Positions 54,675 through 64,000 of a stretch of DNA of 64,000 nucleotides are shown here, piece after piece. The notes under the pieces are model-generated. The model saw only the letters and a list, made by a program, of their open reading frames with translations. It was not told where the DNA came from and made no database searches. How positions within the stretch are numbered: position 1 is the stretch's first letter; each line of letters opens with the position of its first letter. The stretch comes from Corynespora cassiicola (taxonomy: Eukaryota > Ascomycota > Dothideomycetes > Pleosporales > Corynesporascaceae): NCBI GenBank assembly GCA_022059125.1, contig JAEUWY010000004.1, positions 2,852,001 through 2,916,000 on the forward strand, written 5' to 3'. The position numbers and the translations under genes were made by a program.

Positions 54675-56261
54675 ATGGCCACAAACGGCGTCGGAACCAC
54701 CAATGCCCTTAAGTCGAAGTGGCCGCAAGCCACAGATCTCCGCGGCTCCAATCTGCCATGCCGTCTCGAAGGCGAAGTTGCTGATCTGATAGTCCTAGGG
54801 GAAATTCCAAAAGAGCTCGATGGTACCTTTTACCGAGTCATGACTGATCCGTATATGCCGCCCCACCCACAAAATGTTCCATTGGATGGCGACGGAAACA
54901 TCTCCGCATTCCGGTTTGAGAACGGTAGAGTCGACATGAAGATGCGTTATGTAGAGACCGAACGATTCAAGCTTGAAAGAGATGCCGGAAAGGCCATGTT
55001 TGGACTCTATAGAAACCCATTCTCCCACCATCCATGTGTACGCGCTGCTGTGGACTCGACTGCAAACACCAATCTCGTACTGTGGGCAGATAGATTTTTG
55101 GCACTCAAGGAGGGAGGTCTCCCATACGAAGTGGATCCTCACTCCCTCGATACACTTGGTTACGATCCATACGGTCAAGGCGACAGCAAGGCGAAGACTT
55201 TTACTGCACATCCGAAAATCGACCCGTATAGCGACGAACTAGTAGTCTTCGGATATGAAGCCAAAGGACTCGCCAGTACAGACATAATAGTCTACTCACT
55301 TGATCGTGATGGAAATAGGCATGACGAGCAGTGGGTCAAATCTCCCTGGTGCGCCCCAATTCATGACTGTGCCATAACACCGAACTGGCTGATCCTCGTC
55401 CTTTGGCCATTCGAGGCAAGCGTCGAAAGAATGAAGAAGGGAGGACACCATTGGGCCTGGAGCTACGACCGACCCGCAACCTTCATCGTCATCCCACGCC
55501 GAAAATCTACCCTTCTCCCATCAGGATGGCAGCCCGGAGAATATCGCATCTACAACTACCGCAACAGCATGCTGATCCACACAGCCGGAGCCTGGGAATC
55601 CCCCGACAGCACTTCGCTCTACGTCGAAACCTCCCGCGTCCACGACAACGCCTTCCCCTTCTTCCCCACCGACGACGGGCAGCTCCCCGCCCCAAACGCA
55701 AAGGCAGACTTTGTCCGCTTCAAGCTCGACCTCTCCCAACCCTCCGGCTCCACCCTCGCCGCCGAGCCCGAAATGGTGCTCGACCTCCCCGCCGAGTTCC
55801 CCCGTATCGACGAGCGCTTCCTGACCCACACCTACGACGTACTCTTCGTCAACGCCCTGACACCGCGCGAGCACCGGGGCGACTCTTCGGAAATCATCTT
55901 CCACGGTCTGGACGGCCTGGCCAAGTTCCGTCGCTCAACGGGAGAGACGCAGTACTACTATGCGGGGCCGGACTCGGTGGTCGAGGAGCCAATCTTTGTG
56001 CCCAGGGGCGAGGATGCGGAGGAGGGGGATGGGTGGGTCATGTGCATGGTGGAGCGCAAGAAGGAGAACAGGAATGAGTTGGTGCTGATGGATACGAGGG
56101 AGTTTGGGGTGCCAGTTGCGGTGGTCAAGTTGCCACTGCACGTCAAGGCGCAGGTGCATGGCAATTGGATTGACCAGAGGCGGTTAAGGGAAAGGAAGAG
56201 TCTTGTAAGGAGGGGTATTCCGGGTAAGATTAGTGGTAGGGGGGCTTTAGAGGTAGAATAA
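54675..56261 (+). CDS. Carotenoid oxygenase family protein (lignostilbene dioxygenase-like)
   Basis: One exon gives 528 residues. The four iron-binding His of the family are present: His179 (TAHPKID), His230 (PIHDCAI), His302 (LIHTAG) and His495 (QVHGNW). GTFYRVMTDPYMPPHPQN and DGDGNISAFRFENG match the N-terminal blade. Such non-heme iron enzymes split double bonds in carotenoids or stilbene-like lignin dimers. The conserved substrate-tunnel residues cannot be read reliably, so the substrate is open. There is no signal peptide. It is intronless, unlike most of its neighbours. Confidence 0.92.
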   Translation: MATNGVGTTNALKSKWPQATDLRGSNLPCRLEGEVADLIVLGEIPKELDGTFYRVMTDPYMPPHPQNVPLDGDGNISAFRFENGRVDMKMRYVETERFKLERDAGKAMFGLYRNPFSHHPCVRAAVDSTANTNLVLWADRFLALKEGGLPYEVDPHSLDTLGYDPYGQGDSKAKTFTAHPKIDPYSDELVVFGYEAKGLASTDIIVYSLDRDGNRHDEQWVKSPWCAPIHDCAITPNWLILVLWPFEASVERMKKGGHHWAWSYDRPATFIVIPRRKSTLLPSGWQPGEYRIYNYRNSMLIHTAGAWESPDSTSLYVETSRVHDNAFPFFPTDDGQLPAPNAKADFVRFKLDLSQPSGSTLAAEPEMVLDLPAEFPRIDERFLTHTYDVLFVNALTPREHRGDSSEIIFHGLDGLAKFRRSTGETQYYYAGPDSVVEEPIFVPRGEDAEEGDGWVMCMVERKKENRNELVLMDTREFGVPVAVVKLPLHVKAQVHGNWIDQRRLRERKSLVRRGIPGKISGRGALEVE

Positions 56262-57074
56262 GCATTTTTCTGCCTCTAGAGTCGATGTCGTTGCTTTGGA
56301 AGGCGATGATACTACTCTGTCCTAGATTTTCCGAGGTCAGCATCGTGGATTTCACCTACCTTTTGTCGAGTCTTATTGCTTAGTGTTTTTAACCCAGATA
56401 GAATGCCAACATCCATGTTATTTTTTTTCGTACCATTTCATCCTCCAATTCTGTCTAAGTGACGTGATTCAATGGCTATAGAGCTCACTTCAGCATCGCA
56501 TATGACCGATGTCTAAGATCGATGAATGACAACCATTTCTGGCAGAGCATACTATTCTGTATTTGATATGACTATCTCAATGATAGCTTCCAGGGTGCAG
56601 TACTCTCTGTCATGTCTTGTTTTGTGTGGCGCTCGTGCTTTCTTTTCATCTCGTAATATTATAAAAGTCACGCTACATTCTGCGGGACATCGTCGTATAA
56701 GTCTGTTGAGAATTTTGCGCACAAGAAATTGCGATGGCGACTGCGTTAGTCCCCAAATAAGATTGCCTAAGGGAATGAAGCCCGAACTACGCTCCGCATT
56801 TTGTTCGGATTTTCTTTGCAGCTCCCCGCATTTATGATCGGGATGTCCAAGTCCAGTGCTAACGATTTCCCAATCGGGACTTTGCGCCAGCACCTCGGCG
56901 CCTATGTTTTCCAGTTTAGATGCCGACTTTACAACCAACGTCATGGAGAGTTGCAAATCTATACTGTTTTCTTTGGGATAAAAAACTAGCAGTGCATATT
57001 TAAGTATCTCTTGCTCGCATATCTCATCTCATCCGAAGTCTGCAGCAGAAGGATCCTTTGTTGTGCTTGACGAG
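56262..57074. other. Intergenic, no gene seen
   Basis: Overlapping frames at 56526-56956 lack any family signal. A TATTTAAG element near 56997 lies about 75 bp upstream of the next ATG. Confidence 0.5.
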
Positions 57075-58565
57075 ATGCTTTTGTCATTCGGCGTGGCTTT
57101 GGCCGCCCTTACGCCTTTCCTTACAATTGTTCAGGGAGCGAACCAATGCGAAGATGCTCGATACAAGAACCAACACCGAGCTTTTGTCCTTACGGATATG
57201 AGCAATGAGCCCGACGACCAGATGAGCCTGGTTCGACTGTTGACCTACGCAAACGAAATCGACATTGTTGGAATCGCCGGAATCACCTCTATTCACAAGA
57301 ACGATAGCATCGATCACGATACCATTCGCGAGGTCATCCACGCGTACGGAAATGTCACCGACTCGCTCAACGCCCATGTGCCGGCTAGTGCGCCCTATCC
57401 ATCGAGCGATGCACTCTTGTCGAAGCTCTCGCTTGGCCACCCGGTTTACGGTCTTGAATCGTTGAAGTTGAACATTAGCGATGCCGGTCTTGCGCTCATC
57501 AAAGCCGGAGATGAGGGATCGGCAGAGAAGCCGCTCTGGGTTCAATGCTGGGGAGGAGCATCGGTCGTAGCCGAGGCGCTGAACCACGTCCAGAAAACCC
57601 GGAGCGCCGAGGAACTCTCCGAGTTCATCGAGAAGCTGCGAGTCTACTCCATCTCCGACCAAGACGATGCCGGCGCATGGATCCGCGTCAATTTCCCCAG
57701 GCTGTTCTACGTCGTCTCAATCCACGCCATGAGTGAGTACGGCTTGGCTGGCTGGAGCGGAATCTCCGGAGAACAATATCGCCACTTTGAACTAGGAGGA
57801 CCTGATAGCTCCCTCGTCACCAATGAATGGCTGGAGGAGCACGTTCGTGTCGGGACCCTTGGAGCCCACTACCCATTCTACACCTTCATCATGGAAGGCG
57901 ACACCCCTGCTTATTTGGGATTGATCCAAAACGGATTGGGTGATCCAGAGCACCCTGAATGGGGCAACTGGGGCGGCCGTCACAACCTGGTCGATAAATC
58001 TGGAAGGTATCTGCTATACAGCGATGCCGCCGACTGGGTGGTTGGAATGAACAACGTGACCTACCTCACCCGGTATGGTACCATCTGGCGCTGGAGAAGG
58101 GAATATCAGTATGACTTTGCGGCCCGCATGCAATGGACCCTGGGTCAGAACAGCACCGACGCCAACCATGCTCCGGTCGCTATTATCAATGGATCTTGCG
58201 GCCCGGAGATCATCCAGATGACCTACAAGCTCGGAGACTCCATCGTCCTTGATGCTTCAGAAAGCTGGGATCCGGATAGTGACCAGCTCTCGTACAATTG
58301 GTGGCACTACCGCAGTGTGACCACGACGAAACGGGGAGGAACGTGGGACCGTGTCAGCAAGAACATCACCATCGAAAACGTCAACGAACAGGGCAGCATC
58401 GTGAAGGTTACACCCCAGGATAGCTCTGTAAGTATCACGACAGCTCATCTGGACTATCCATGTACTAATTTTTACTAGGAAATGCACTTGATCTTGCAGC
58501 TCGAAGATGACCGCGAGATGGAGCTCACAACATACAGGCGCGTCATCTTGTATCCTGAGGCTTAG
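57075..58565 (+). CDS. Secreted DUF1593 (nucleoside-hydrolase-like) protein
   Basis: Exons 57075-58427 and 58479-58565 give 479 residues. A signal peptide (to about VQGANQ) is followed by the DUF1593 domain with TDMSNEPDDQMSLVRLLTYAN, which resembles the Asp cluster that holds calcium in nucleoside hydrolases. LWVQCWGGASVVAEAL and SISDQDDAGAWIR are further blocks. An Ig/PKD-like C-terminal domain (DASESWDPDSDQLSYNWW) ends the protein. The family occurs in plant-biomass-degrading fungi and bacteria and is thought to act on glycosides or bind sugars; the reaction is not settled. The short second exon completes the domain. Confidence 0.88.
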
Positions 58566-58830
58566 ACTGAGGCTTTGAGAAGAGCATGTTTGGTCTTTGT
58601 GGAAGCAATGCTGTCGTTAGGGTGGTCTCTTGTGAATTCATCAACGAATGTATATACAATAAATTATTTTAGTCCTCGAGGCTATGCGCGCAACCGTGCT
58701 TGCACGCCGATGAAGCTCTTTTGCATCCAGCTGATGTATCGCTGCCTAGCGATTGATTGGGCACGCTTGGAATTTTTCTTCGTCAACTAGGCCTTTCATC
58801 ATTGTGGAACGTCGCATAGTCATGAGGTTG

Positions 58831-58980
58831 CATTTGCCGTACCAACTGCCTTTCGGCATATGGCGGCAACCAAGACTGATTTTCGGCACATGGCGGCAAC
58901 TAAACCTGCTTCTCGGCGTGCGGCGGCAACTAGATTTGCCTTTTGGCCCAGGATGGTAACTAAACTTGTTTTGGTGCCTG
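58831..58980. repeat. About five imperfect 30-bp tandem repeats
   Basis: Five consecutive 30-bp units start at 58831, 58861, 58891, 58921 and 58951. The shared pattern is GGCGGCAACTA...TTTCGGC; units 2-4 are the most similar. They lie in the 394-bp space between the DUF1593 and DUF7730-like genes, and the last unit overlaps the final codons of the latter. The 30-bp period keeps frame in both directions. Confidence 0.85.
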
Positions 58981-59829
58981 CCAAGTCACCACCTTGACTA
59001 CATAGCTCATCTTGTCTTCCTTGCCGTGATGCTCGAACGATTCTCCCTCGAACTTGGTGGGGCCCAGCCACTTCCATTCCTTGACCCCCTCTTTGGGGGT
59101 TTTGCCTTGGATTCTCAACTCCGTACCATCTTCAGTTTTCCAATGCCATCTGTCTGGATGTTCGTAAAAAGCGTTGACAATGCCGTCGAGCACTTTTTCG
59201 TTCGCCTCACGGTTCTCCAGCTCCATCTGAACCTTGTTCACAGAAGGAGGTAGTTTAACGCTTTCCATATCAATGAACATGTCCAGGGTTGGAAGGCTGT
59301 TATCCTCCCACCACCACCAGTCGGTGTAGCGGATGGTCACAACAAGTTTCTGGATATGCGGCACCACGCCTGGAGAGAAGAGACGGCTAAGTGGATCGCC
59401 GAGAGCATACATCTGACCGTAGACGCGAGCGTTGCGGATGTTGAGCCTTTGGTGTTGTGACAATGCACGCACGTAGTAGTACCCCAATGCTTTGCCGTTT
59501 TTCCACGTGACATCAGGCGGAGCTCTCTGGCTTGAGCCCAACCAGAATACAACTTCGTGGTCCCAGAACGGTATGTTCTTTGTTTCGGTGTGTATTCTCT
59601 TACACACCCACAAAAGTTGAGTATCTTGTCTTATCGGGCCCTCGCAGCCAGGGCGCGTATAGTATGTGTCGATCGCATATCGCTTCTCTGGGTCAGGGTC
59701 GACATATTGCTGAAGAGCAAGTAGGAAAATTTCGTTCCGAATTTCGGCAGGTATCTTCCCAAACAATGGCGACTGCTCCTGGCTATGCATATCGTCATAT
59801 TTAATGGTGGTGTTCTGCTCGGTGGCCAT
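58960..59829 (-). CDS. DUF7730/F-box-like fungal protein
   Basis: One exon gives 289 residues from the first ATG at 59829. An F-box-like start, SPLFGKIPAEIRNEIFLLAL, is followed by TQLLWVCKRIHTE and IQKLVVTIRYTDWWWW. This is the layout of the large fungal family of short proteins annotated as DUF7730 or 2EXR-like, possibly substrate adaptors. There is no signal peptide. The stop codon lies within the tandem repeat, so the C-terminus (QAPKQV) may have been altered by the repeat expansion. Confidence 0.72.
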   Translation of the reverse strand: MATEQNTTIKYDDMHSQEQSPLFGKIPAEIRNEIFLLALQQYVDPDPEKRYAIDTYYTRPGCEGPIRQDTQLLWVCKRIHTETKNIPFWDHEVVFWLGSSQRAPPDVTWKNGKALGYYYVRALSQHQRLNIRNARVYGQMYALGDPLSRLFSPGVVPHIQKLVVTIRYTDWWWWEDNSLPTLDMFIDMESVKLPPSVNKVQMELENREANEKVLDGIVNAFYEHPDRWHWKTEDGTELRIQGKTPKEGVKEWKWLGPTKFEGESFEHHGKEDKMSYVVKVVTWQAPKQV

Positions 59830-61713
59830 TGCCAAATTGTATGAGGTGTCGGGACGTTAGAAGCCCAACTGACAAAGCACGTGGTCGCTGTTTGACGGCT
59901 TTTCAAGGGCCACTTGGAAATATAAGCATACAATACCCAAATTTTCAGCGTGTGCGAGGGATTTATGAGGTTCTTATAAGTGCCAGCTCGTGTTCTTTCA
60001 TGAGGGGCTAGGCAACCATCCACAATGGCGTCACTCCAACCAATTAGCGTAAAAGACCCCGCCTGTGTGTAATAAAGACAATAAATCGAGCGTAATTCCA
60101 CTATTTTACGAGACTGCATCATCTTTGAACACGCAGAATTGCTACCGATGTCTAATCTTAAGACAGGCTTTGTTCCTATTCCGTCATCTAATCCATCCCA
60201 ATATCTTCTCAGCAATAAAAGAATTCATGATTCCCCTCATTATTTCTGCTACAAAGACTAAAAATATCATAAAGGACGGTTTCCATAGTTTACTGACCTG
60301 CAAAAAGATACCAAATTTCCGCTGAACCATTCTGAACCATAGTCAATGTAGCATGTTGGCTGCTCTTTAAAGTGACTGCGATATTTTCCAATTCTTAATT
60401 TTGCACAATAGTCAGCCTCACGGTCTTTTCCCTTGGTCGAAAAACTCTCCGGAATATTCTCTGGGCGTCGCACCTGGACCACACATAGTCATCAGCAAGA
60501 GACCATTCCCCGCCCCTTTGACAGCGCGTATAATGAACGTTTCTGGCCAACTCCTTGCAGCACGCGTGGCCGATGGATGATACTTACGATATCATGCCTT
60601 GCTCTCAGAAGACCAGCTAGTACATGGTTCTCTCTTTCCTGGCTCGCAGACCAAGCCCTCATATTATAGAACGGTCAGTTTCCTATGCCATCGTTATTAT
60701 TGCTAGGATGATAGAGCCTAGAAAGGAGTATCTTGATTGTTTCAACCTCAGGTGGAGCATAGGACCCCTTGTATATATATTTGAGTTTTTTTTAGCTTTT
60801 CCAGACGTTCAGACCTGCCCAGCTTACCAATAGTTAGTTTTTTGCTCTTATTGGCTCGTTTTCAGCCTCGTACGATGCAGGACGAGAAAGTTGGAGATTG
60901 CCTAGACAAGCACAGATGACGCTTTTGAATATAAAGGGCACTCTTCACAAGCATATTCTATCAGAGTATCTCCTTGATTGTTCGTAGGCATTTGTCTTTC
61001 TGTGTAGTTGCACAATGATATGAATGAAACAGAACGCTGATATAGGCGTTAAAATGTGGTGTATTAGATTGCTACGGCTTTGCAATGTATTTAGAATCTG
61101 TAGCGTAAAAATATGTTAGGTTTTAGTTACACAAATGAGGAAGGAAATATGAGTTGACAAGCATTATTTATAGCATGTCGCACCTTACGGTTCTGCTGCT
61201 TCGGTTTTGTTCCTCGTACTCAGCAAACCGATGAAATTGTTAGAATACACTGGAACAGGTCCACCTTGCGTAACCGAAAGACCCGAGACCCGTTACTTCC
61301 GCATCACGGAATAATTCCAGAACCCCCCCAAGGAACTTTCCATCCAAACTTGCGTCGTCCGGGACCCTCCTCCGATCTCTAATATGTGACTACCCTTTAA
61401 CCCGGGTTTCATCTACTCCTCCTCGCTCCGTGTCGAGAATAGCATAGCCGGACCAAGTCAACGCACATCATTCCCAAATATACGCAGCCACTGCTCTTCG
61501 GCTAGTATTCTTCCAGGTAAACATGCCGAGAACCTGGGACTAGAGGGTCCCTAGACCAGGTACATTGGCGATCTCTTCATTTAATGCGGAGGCAAAAAAC
61601 GTCTACCAAAGGGCGACCTTGTCAACTAGCCTCATGAACACACCAGCTTAAGAACCCGCAATGGAACCTCTCCCCAATCTTCCCGTCCGTCTACCACACA
61701 GCCAACCCACAAT
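59830..61713. other. Long AT-rich intergenic region, no gene seen
   Basis: Only short frames without family signals. I saw no terminal repeats, tRNA or transposase fragments. The last 450 bp become GC-richer and form the CE1 esterase promoter. Confidence 0.5.
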
Positions 61714-62631
61714 ATGAAGCTCTCGACATCTATCGCACTCCTAAGTGCGACCCTCACAACAGCCCAACTATCCTCCACCCTCACCCAAATCACCGACTTT
61801 GGCCCCAACCCCCGAAACGTCAGCTTCTACATCTACGTCCCGGAGAATCTGCCCGACAATGCGCCCATCCTAGTCGTACCGCACTGGTGCCACGGCACAG
61901 CGCAAGCCGCCTTCAACGGCCGCCCATACGCCTCCCTGGGCGACCAATACGGCTTCATATCCATCTACCCCAACTCGCCCAACACGGCCGACCAGTGCTG
62001 GGACGTGAGCTCCAAGGACTCGCTGACGCACAACGGCGGCGGCGACGCCCTCGGCATCGTGAGCATGGTGCGCTGGACGCTGGAGAAGTACCCCACGGAC
62101 CCGGACCGCGTCTTTGTGACTGGCACGAGCTCGGGCGCCATGATGACCAACGTGCTCGTCGGGTCGTACCCGGATGTCTTTGCTGCGGGGAGCGCGTGGG
62201 CGGGCGTGCCGTTTGGGTGCTATGCGGCAGATGGGTATGGCGTGTGGAGCGATGCGTGCGCGACGGGCAGGATCGTCAAGAATGGGACTGAGTGGGCCAA
62301 GATGGTCTATGATGCTTATCCCGGATATAAGGGCTTTCGGCCAAAATTGCAGGTGCTGCATGGCACTGCGGATACGGTCTTGTATCCGCAGAACTTGAAA
62401 GAGGAGATCAAGCAGTGGACGAGCGTGTTTGGTGTCAGTACTGTTCCGACCGAGACCACGCTGGACACACCGCTGCCTGGTTGGACGAGGACGAGATACG
62501 GCGAGAAGTTTGAGGCATATGAGGCCGCGGGGGTTGATCATAATATTCCAAATCAGGATGGTCTGGTCATGGACTACTTTGACTTGAAGTGCAGGGAAAA
62601 CTGTTACTCGAGGTCGTCTGGATATCGTTGA
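61714..62631 (+). CDS. Secreted CE1-type esterase (acetylxylan/feruloyl esterase-like)
   Basis: One exon gives 305 residues. A signal peptide (about 1-18, TTAQ) is followed by an alpha/beta-hydrolase of the PHB-depolymerase/CE1 group. ILVVPHWCHGTAQ is the oxyanion region, GTSSGAMM carries the nucleophile Ser, HGTADTVLYP the Asp and DHNIP the His. It removes acetyl or feruloyl groups from xylan outside the cell. Which ester cannot be told by eye, though the length and HWCHG block are closest to acetylxylan esterases. There is no CBM1. Confidence 0.9.
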   Translation: MKLSTSIALLSATLTTAQLSSTLTQITDFGPNPRNVSFYIYVPENLPDNAPILVVPHWCHGTAQAAFNGRPYASLGDQYGFISIYPNSPNTADQCWDVSSKDSLTHNGGGDALGIVSMVRWTLEKYPTDPDRVFVTGTSSGAMMTNVLVGSYPDVFAAGSAWAGVPFGCYAADGYGVWSDACATGRIVKNGTEWAKMVYDAYPGYKGFRPKLQVLHGTADTVLYPQNLKEEIKQWTSVFGVSTVPTETTLDTPLPGWTRTRYGEKFEAYEAAGVDHNIPNQDGLVMDYFDLKCRENCYSRSSGYR

Positions 62632-63038
62632 GTTGACTAGGCGGCCTTCATACCTGGTGAGCAGAAGGCAAGCCTACACATCGGAGTTGCTATACCGCAG
62701 CCTCATTCTAATTGACAAAACCTATATCCATACCTAGTGAAATTGAGTTTGCGAAGGCGAGATAAGCAGAAGATACCTTTCATTGGATTTGATGAGTGTT
62801 AAAACTTTGCTGAGTGGTATGTTTGATTGATGGTGAACTTGAAAGAATGCACCACAGAATGTGCCACGATACCTTTTCACGGCCCATTAAAGTCAGGTTA
62901 CTATCTGGAATACATTTACGCTCTTTTACGGCCACCTTGGGCCTAAGCATGACCGATGACGCCCATCGATGGGTAAATTTTCCTAAACTCCAGTCCCGAG
63001 TGCTGGATATGTAAAACCTCTGCTGAAACCGAGCCTTT
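62632..63038. other. Convergent 3' region, no gene seen
   Basis: It lies between the 3' ends of the CE1 esterase and PARP genes. An open frame into it from the PARP side is unspliced read-through. Confidence 0.5.
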
Positions 63039-64000
63039 TCAGGACATGCGCACGCGGAGAAGGTAGCGAAGACGGACTTGGGCGACATCATAGCAAATGT
63101 ACTCGTTATAAAGAAGAGAACATTTATGAGCGACGTTCGTGTTGCCAGGAGGGACCGAAACATCAGGCTAGTAAATATTGTCAGTCCATGTGCATGGGAG
63201 CTCAGCGTTGTACTTACCATCTGACAACCTGCAAGGGCTGGATGGACGCATTTGGCATCTTTCCACTTGCTGGGTCCAGTTTGTCCCCTACCCCAGGTGC
63301 TCCAAAGACCCTTTGCCTTGGCATCCTCGCCAGCAGAATATGAAGCGTTTAGTAGCTCTTGCATCGGATTTCCCAGTTCTGCCTCACAGAGCAACAGAAG
63401 CGCCGTTCCACCAGAGGTAGAGGAGCAACAGTAATTGGCTGACTTGGAAGACATGTCGGCAAGGTAGATGCCCTTTCCAAACATGTACCCGCTTACAGGT
63501 GCTTCCGGTGGTGCGATCCGGAGACCCTGACCCAGGATACCACCAAAGTTGGTCACACGCGAACCATGCCACAGTAGACGCCGATTGCGGGGGATCTTGT
63601 CGAATCCACTCTTTTCGAACCGTTCAAATTCTCCTTGTCGCTGAATGCGGAAGATGTCCTCCACTTCGTAGTTGATGTAGTGCGTGGCAGCCTTTGTCTT
63701 GGTGAGGTAATTGGCCAGCTCATTGAACTCGCCAGACCTGGGATCAAGGGGGACCATTTCCTCCATTCCCAGGCCCTGGAATTGGCGGTCTTGAGGGTGA
63801 ATATTTCCATGATCCTTGAGATTGCTCTTCATTAGTGCGGCGGCCTCCTTCATGTCACCCAAGCTTTCAAGCAGGTCAATCTCCCTCTTAAGGAGATCGT
63901 CGGTCCGAATGACTGGAGGACGGTTCCGACCAAAAGCGTGTGGAATGAGCGAGTAATAAGCATTGGAAAGTTGCTCCACTGCAGCGTGGACGGCCATACC
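63039..64000 (-). CDS. Poly(ADP-ribose) polymerase, 3' part
   Basis: The visible exons are >64000-63218 and 63167-63039; the 5' end is outside the window. The visible part holds the end of the helical regulatory domain (LSNAYYSLIPHAFGRNRPP) and the whole catalytic domain. The H-Y-E triad is seen as His in LLWHGSR, Tyr in GKGIYLADMSSKSANYC and Glu in NEYICYD. The last exon supplies the Glu and VRLRYLL; without splicing the frame would lose it. The enzyme attaches ADP-ribose chains to proteins in DNA repair and ageing pathways, and is nuclear by family. Confidence 0.93.

Noticed and set aside
61870..62541. 223-codon antisense frame in the CE1 esterase gene
   Set aside because: It is a shadow of a GC-rich gene with strong third-position bias; the sense frame has the catalytic triad and signal peptide.
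1..64000. CRISPR arrays, rRNA genes, transposase or reverse transcriptase genes
   Set aside because: None seen on either strand; the only repeats are short tandem arrays.

Overview
The window reads as nuclear DNA of a filamentous ascomycete (Pezizomycotina). Genes are split by many short introns (about 41-85 nt) with CTAAC/CTGAC-like branch points, both strands are used, and the gene set is fungal: a Zn2Cys6 regulator, Ugo1, fungal GT31 and DUF1996 proteins, a GH7 cellulase and a heme-free sulfite oxidase. The secreted GH7, CE1, S8 and DUF1593 proteins suggest a plant-biomass degrader or plant associate. Class or species cannot be fixed from sequence alone. Exon boundaries were worked out by hand from frame, splice signals and family alignment; no RNA evidence was available.

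Layout. 0-5 kb: a partial repeat-containing orphan gene cut by the window edge, a long gene-poor stretch, then a secreted proteinase K-like protease. 5-19 kb: a membrane protein, sulfite oxidase, a peroxisomal acyl-CoA oxidase, an orphan, a GT31-like Golgi glycosyltransferase and a DUF1996 protein. 19-31 kb: a WD40 protein, a GH7 cellobiohydrolase, then a regulator, an MFS permease and a GH31 alpha-glycosidase. The last two are divergent and share a promoter with a CGG-N10-CCG site. 31-36.5 kb: three neighbouring same-strand RING-finger genes, the last broken by two in-frame TGA codons. 37-46 kb: two flavin monooxygenases, a UDP-glycosyltransferase, an orphan and an MFS transporter. This looks like a small tailoring/export cluster without a visible backbone synthase. 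46-54 kb: denser housekeeping DNA with a mitochondrial-looking periplasmic-binding-protein fold, Ugo1, Yah1 ferredoxin, Rrp15 and SRP54. 54-64 kb: carotenoid oxygenase, DUF1593 hydrolase, a DUF7730-like protein beside a 30-bp tandem repeat, a CE1 esterase, and the 3' end of a PARP gene that runs off the window.

Most notable observations: four of about 38 inferred introns use GC-AG rather than GT-AG splice sites, two of them flanking a 15-nt exon in the sulfite oxidase gene; a 7-nt exon occurs in the first flavin monooxygenase; the regulator-permease-GH31 trio has a candidate operator; a RING-gene group contains a recent-looking pseudogene; and the monooxygenase/glycosyltransferase/transporter group is the best candidate for an undescribed pathway.
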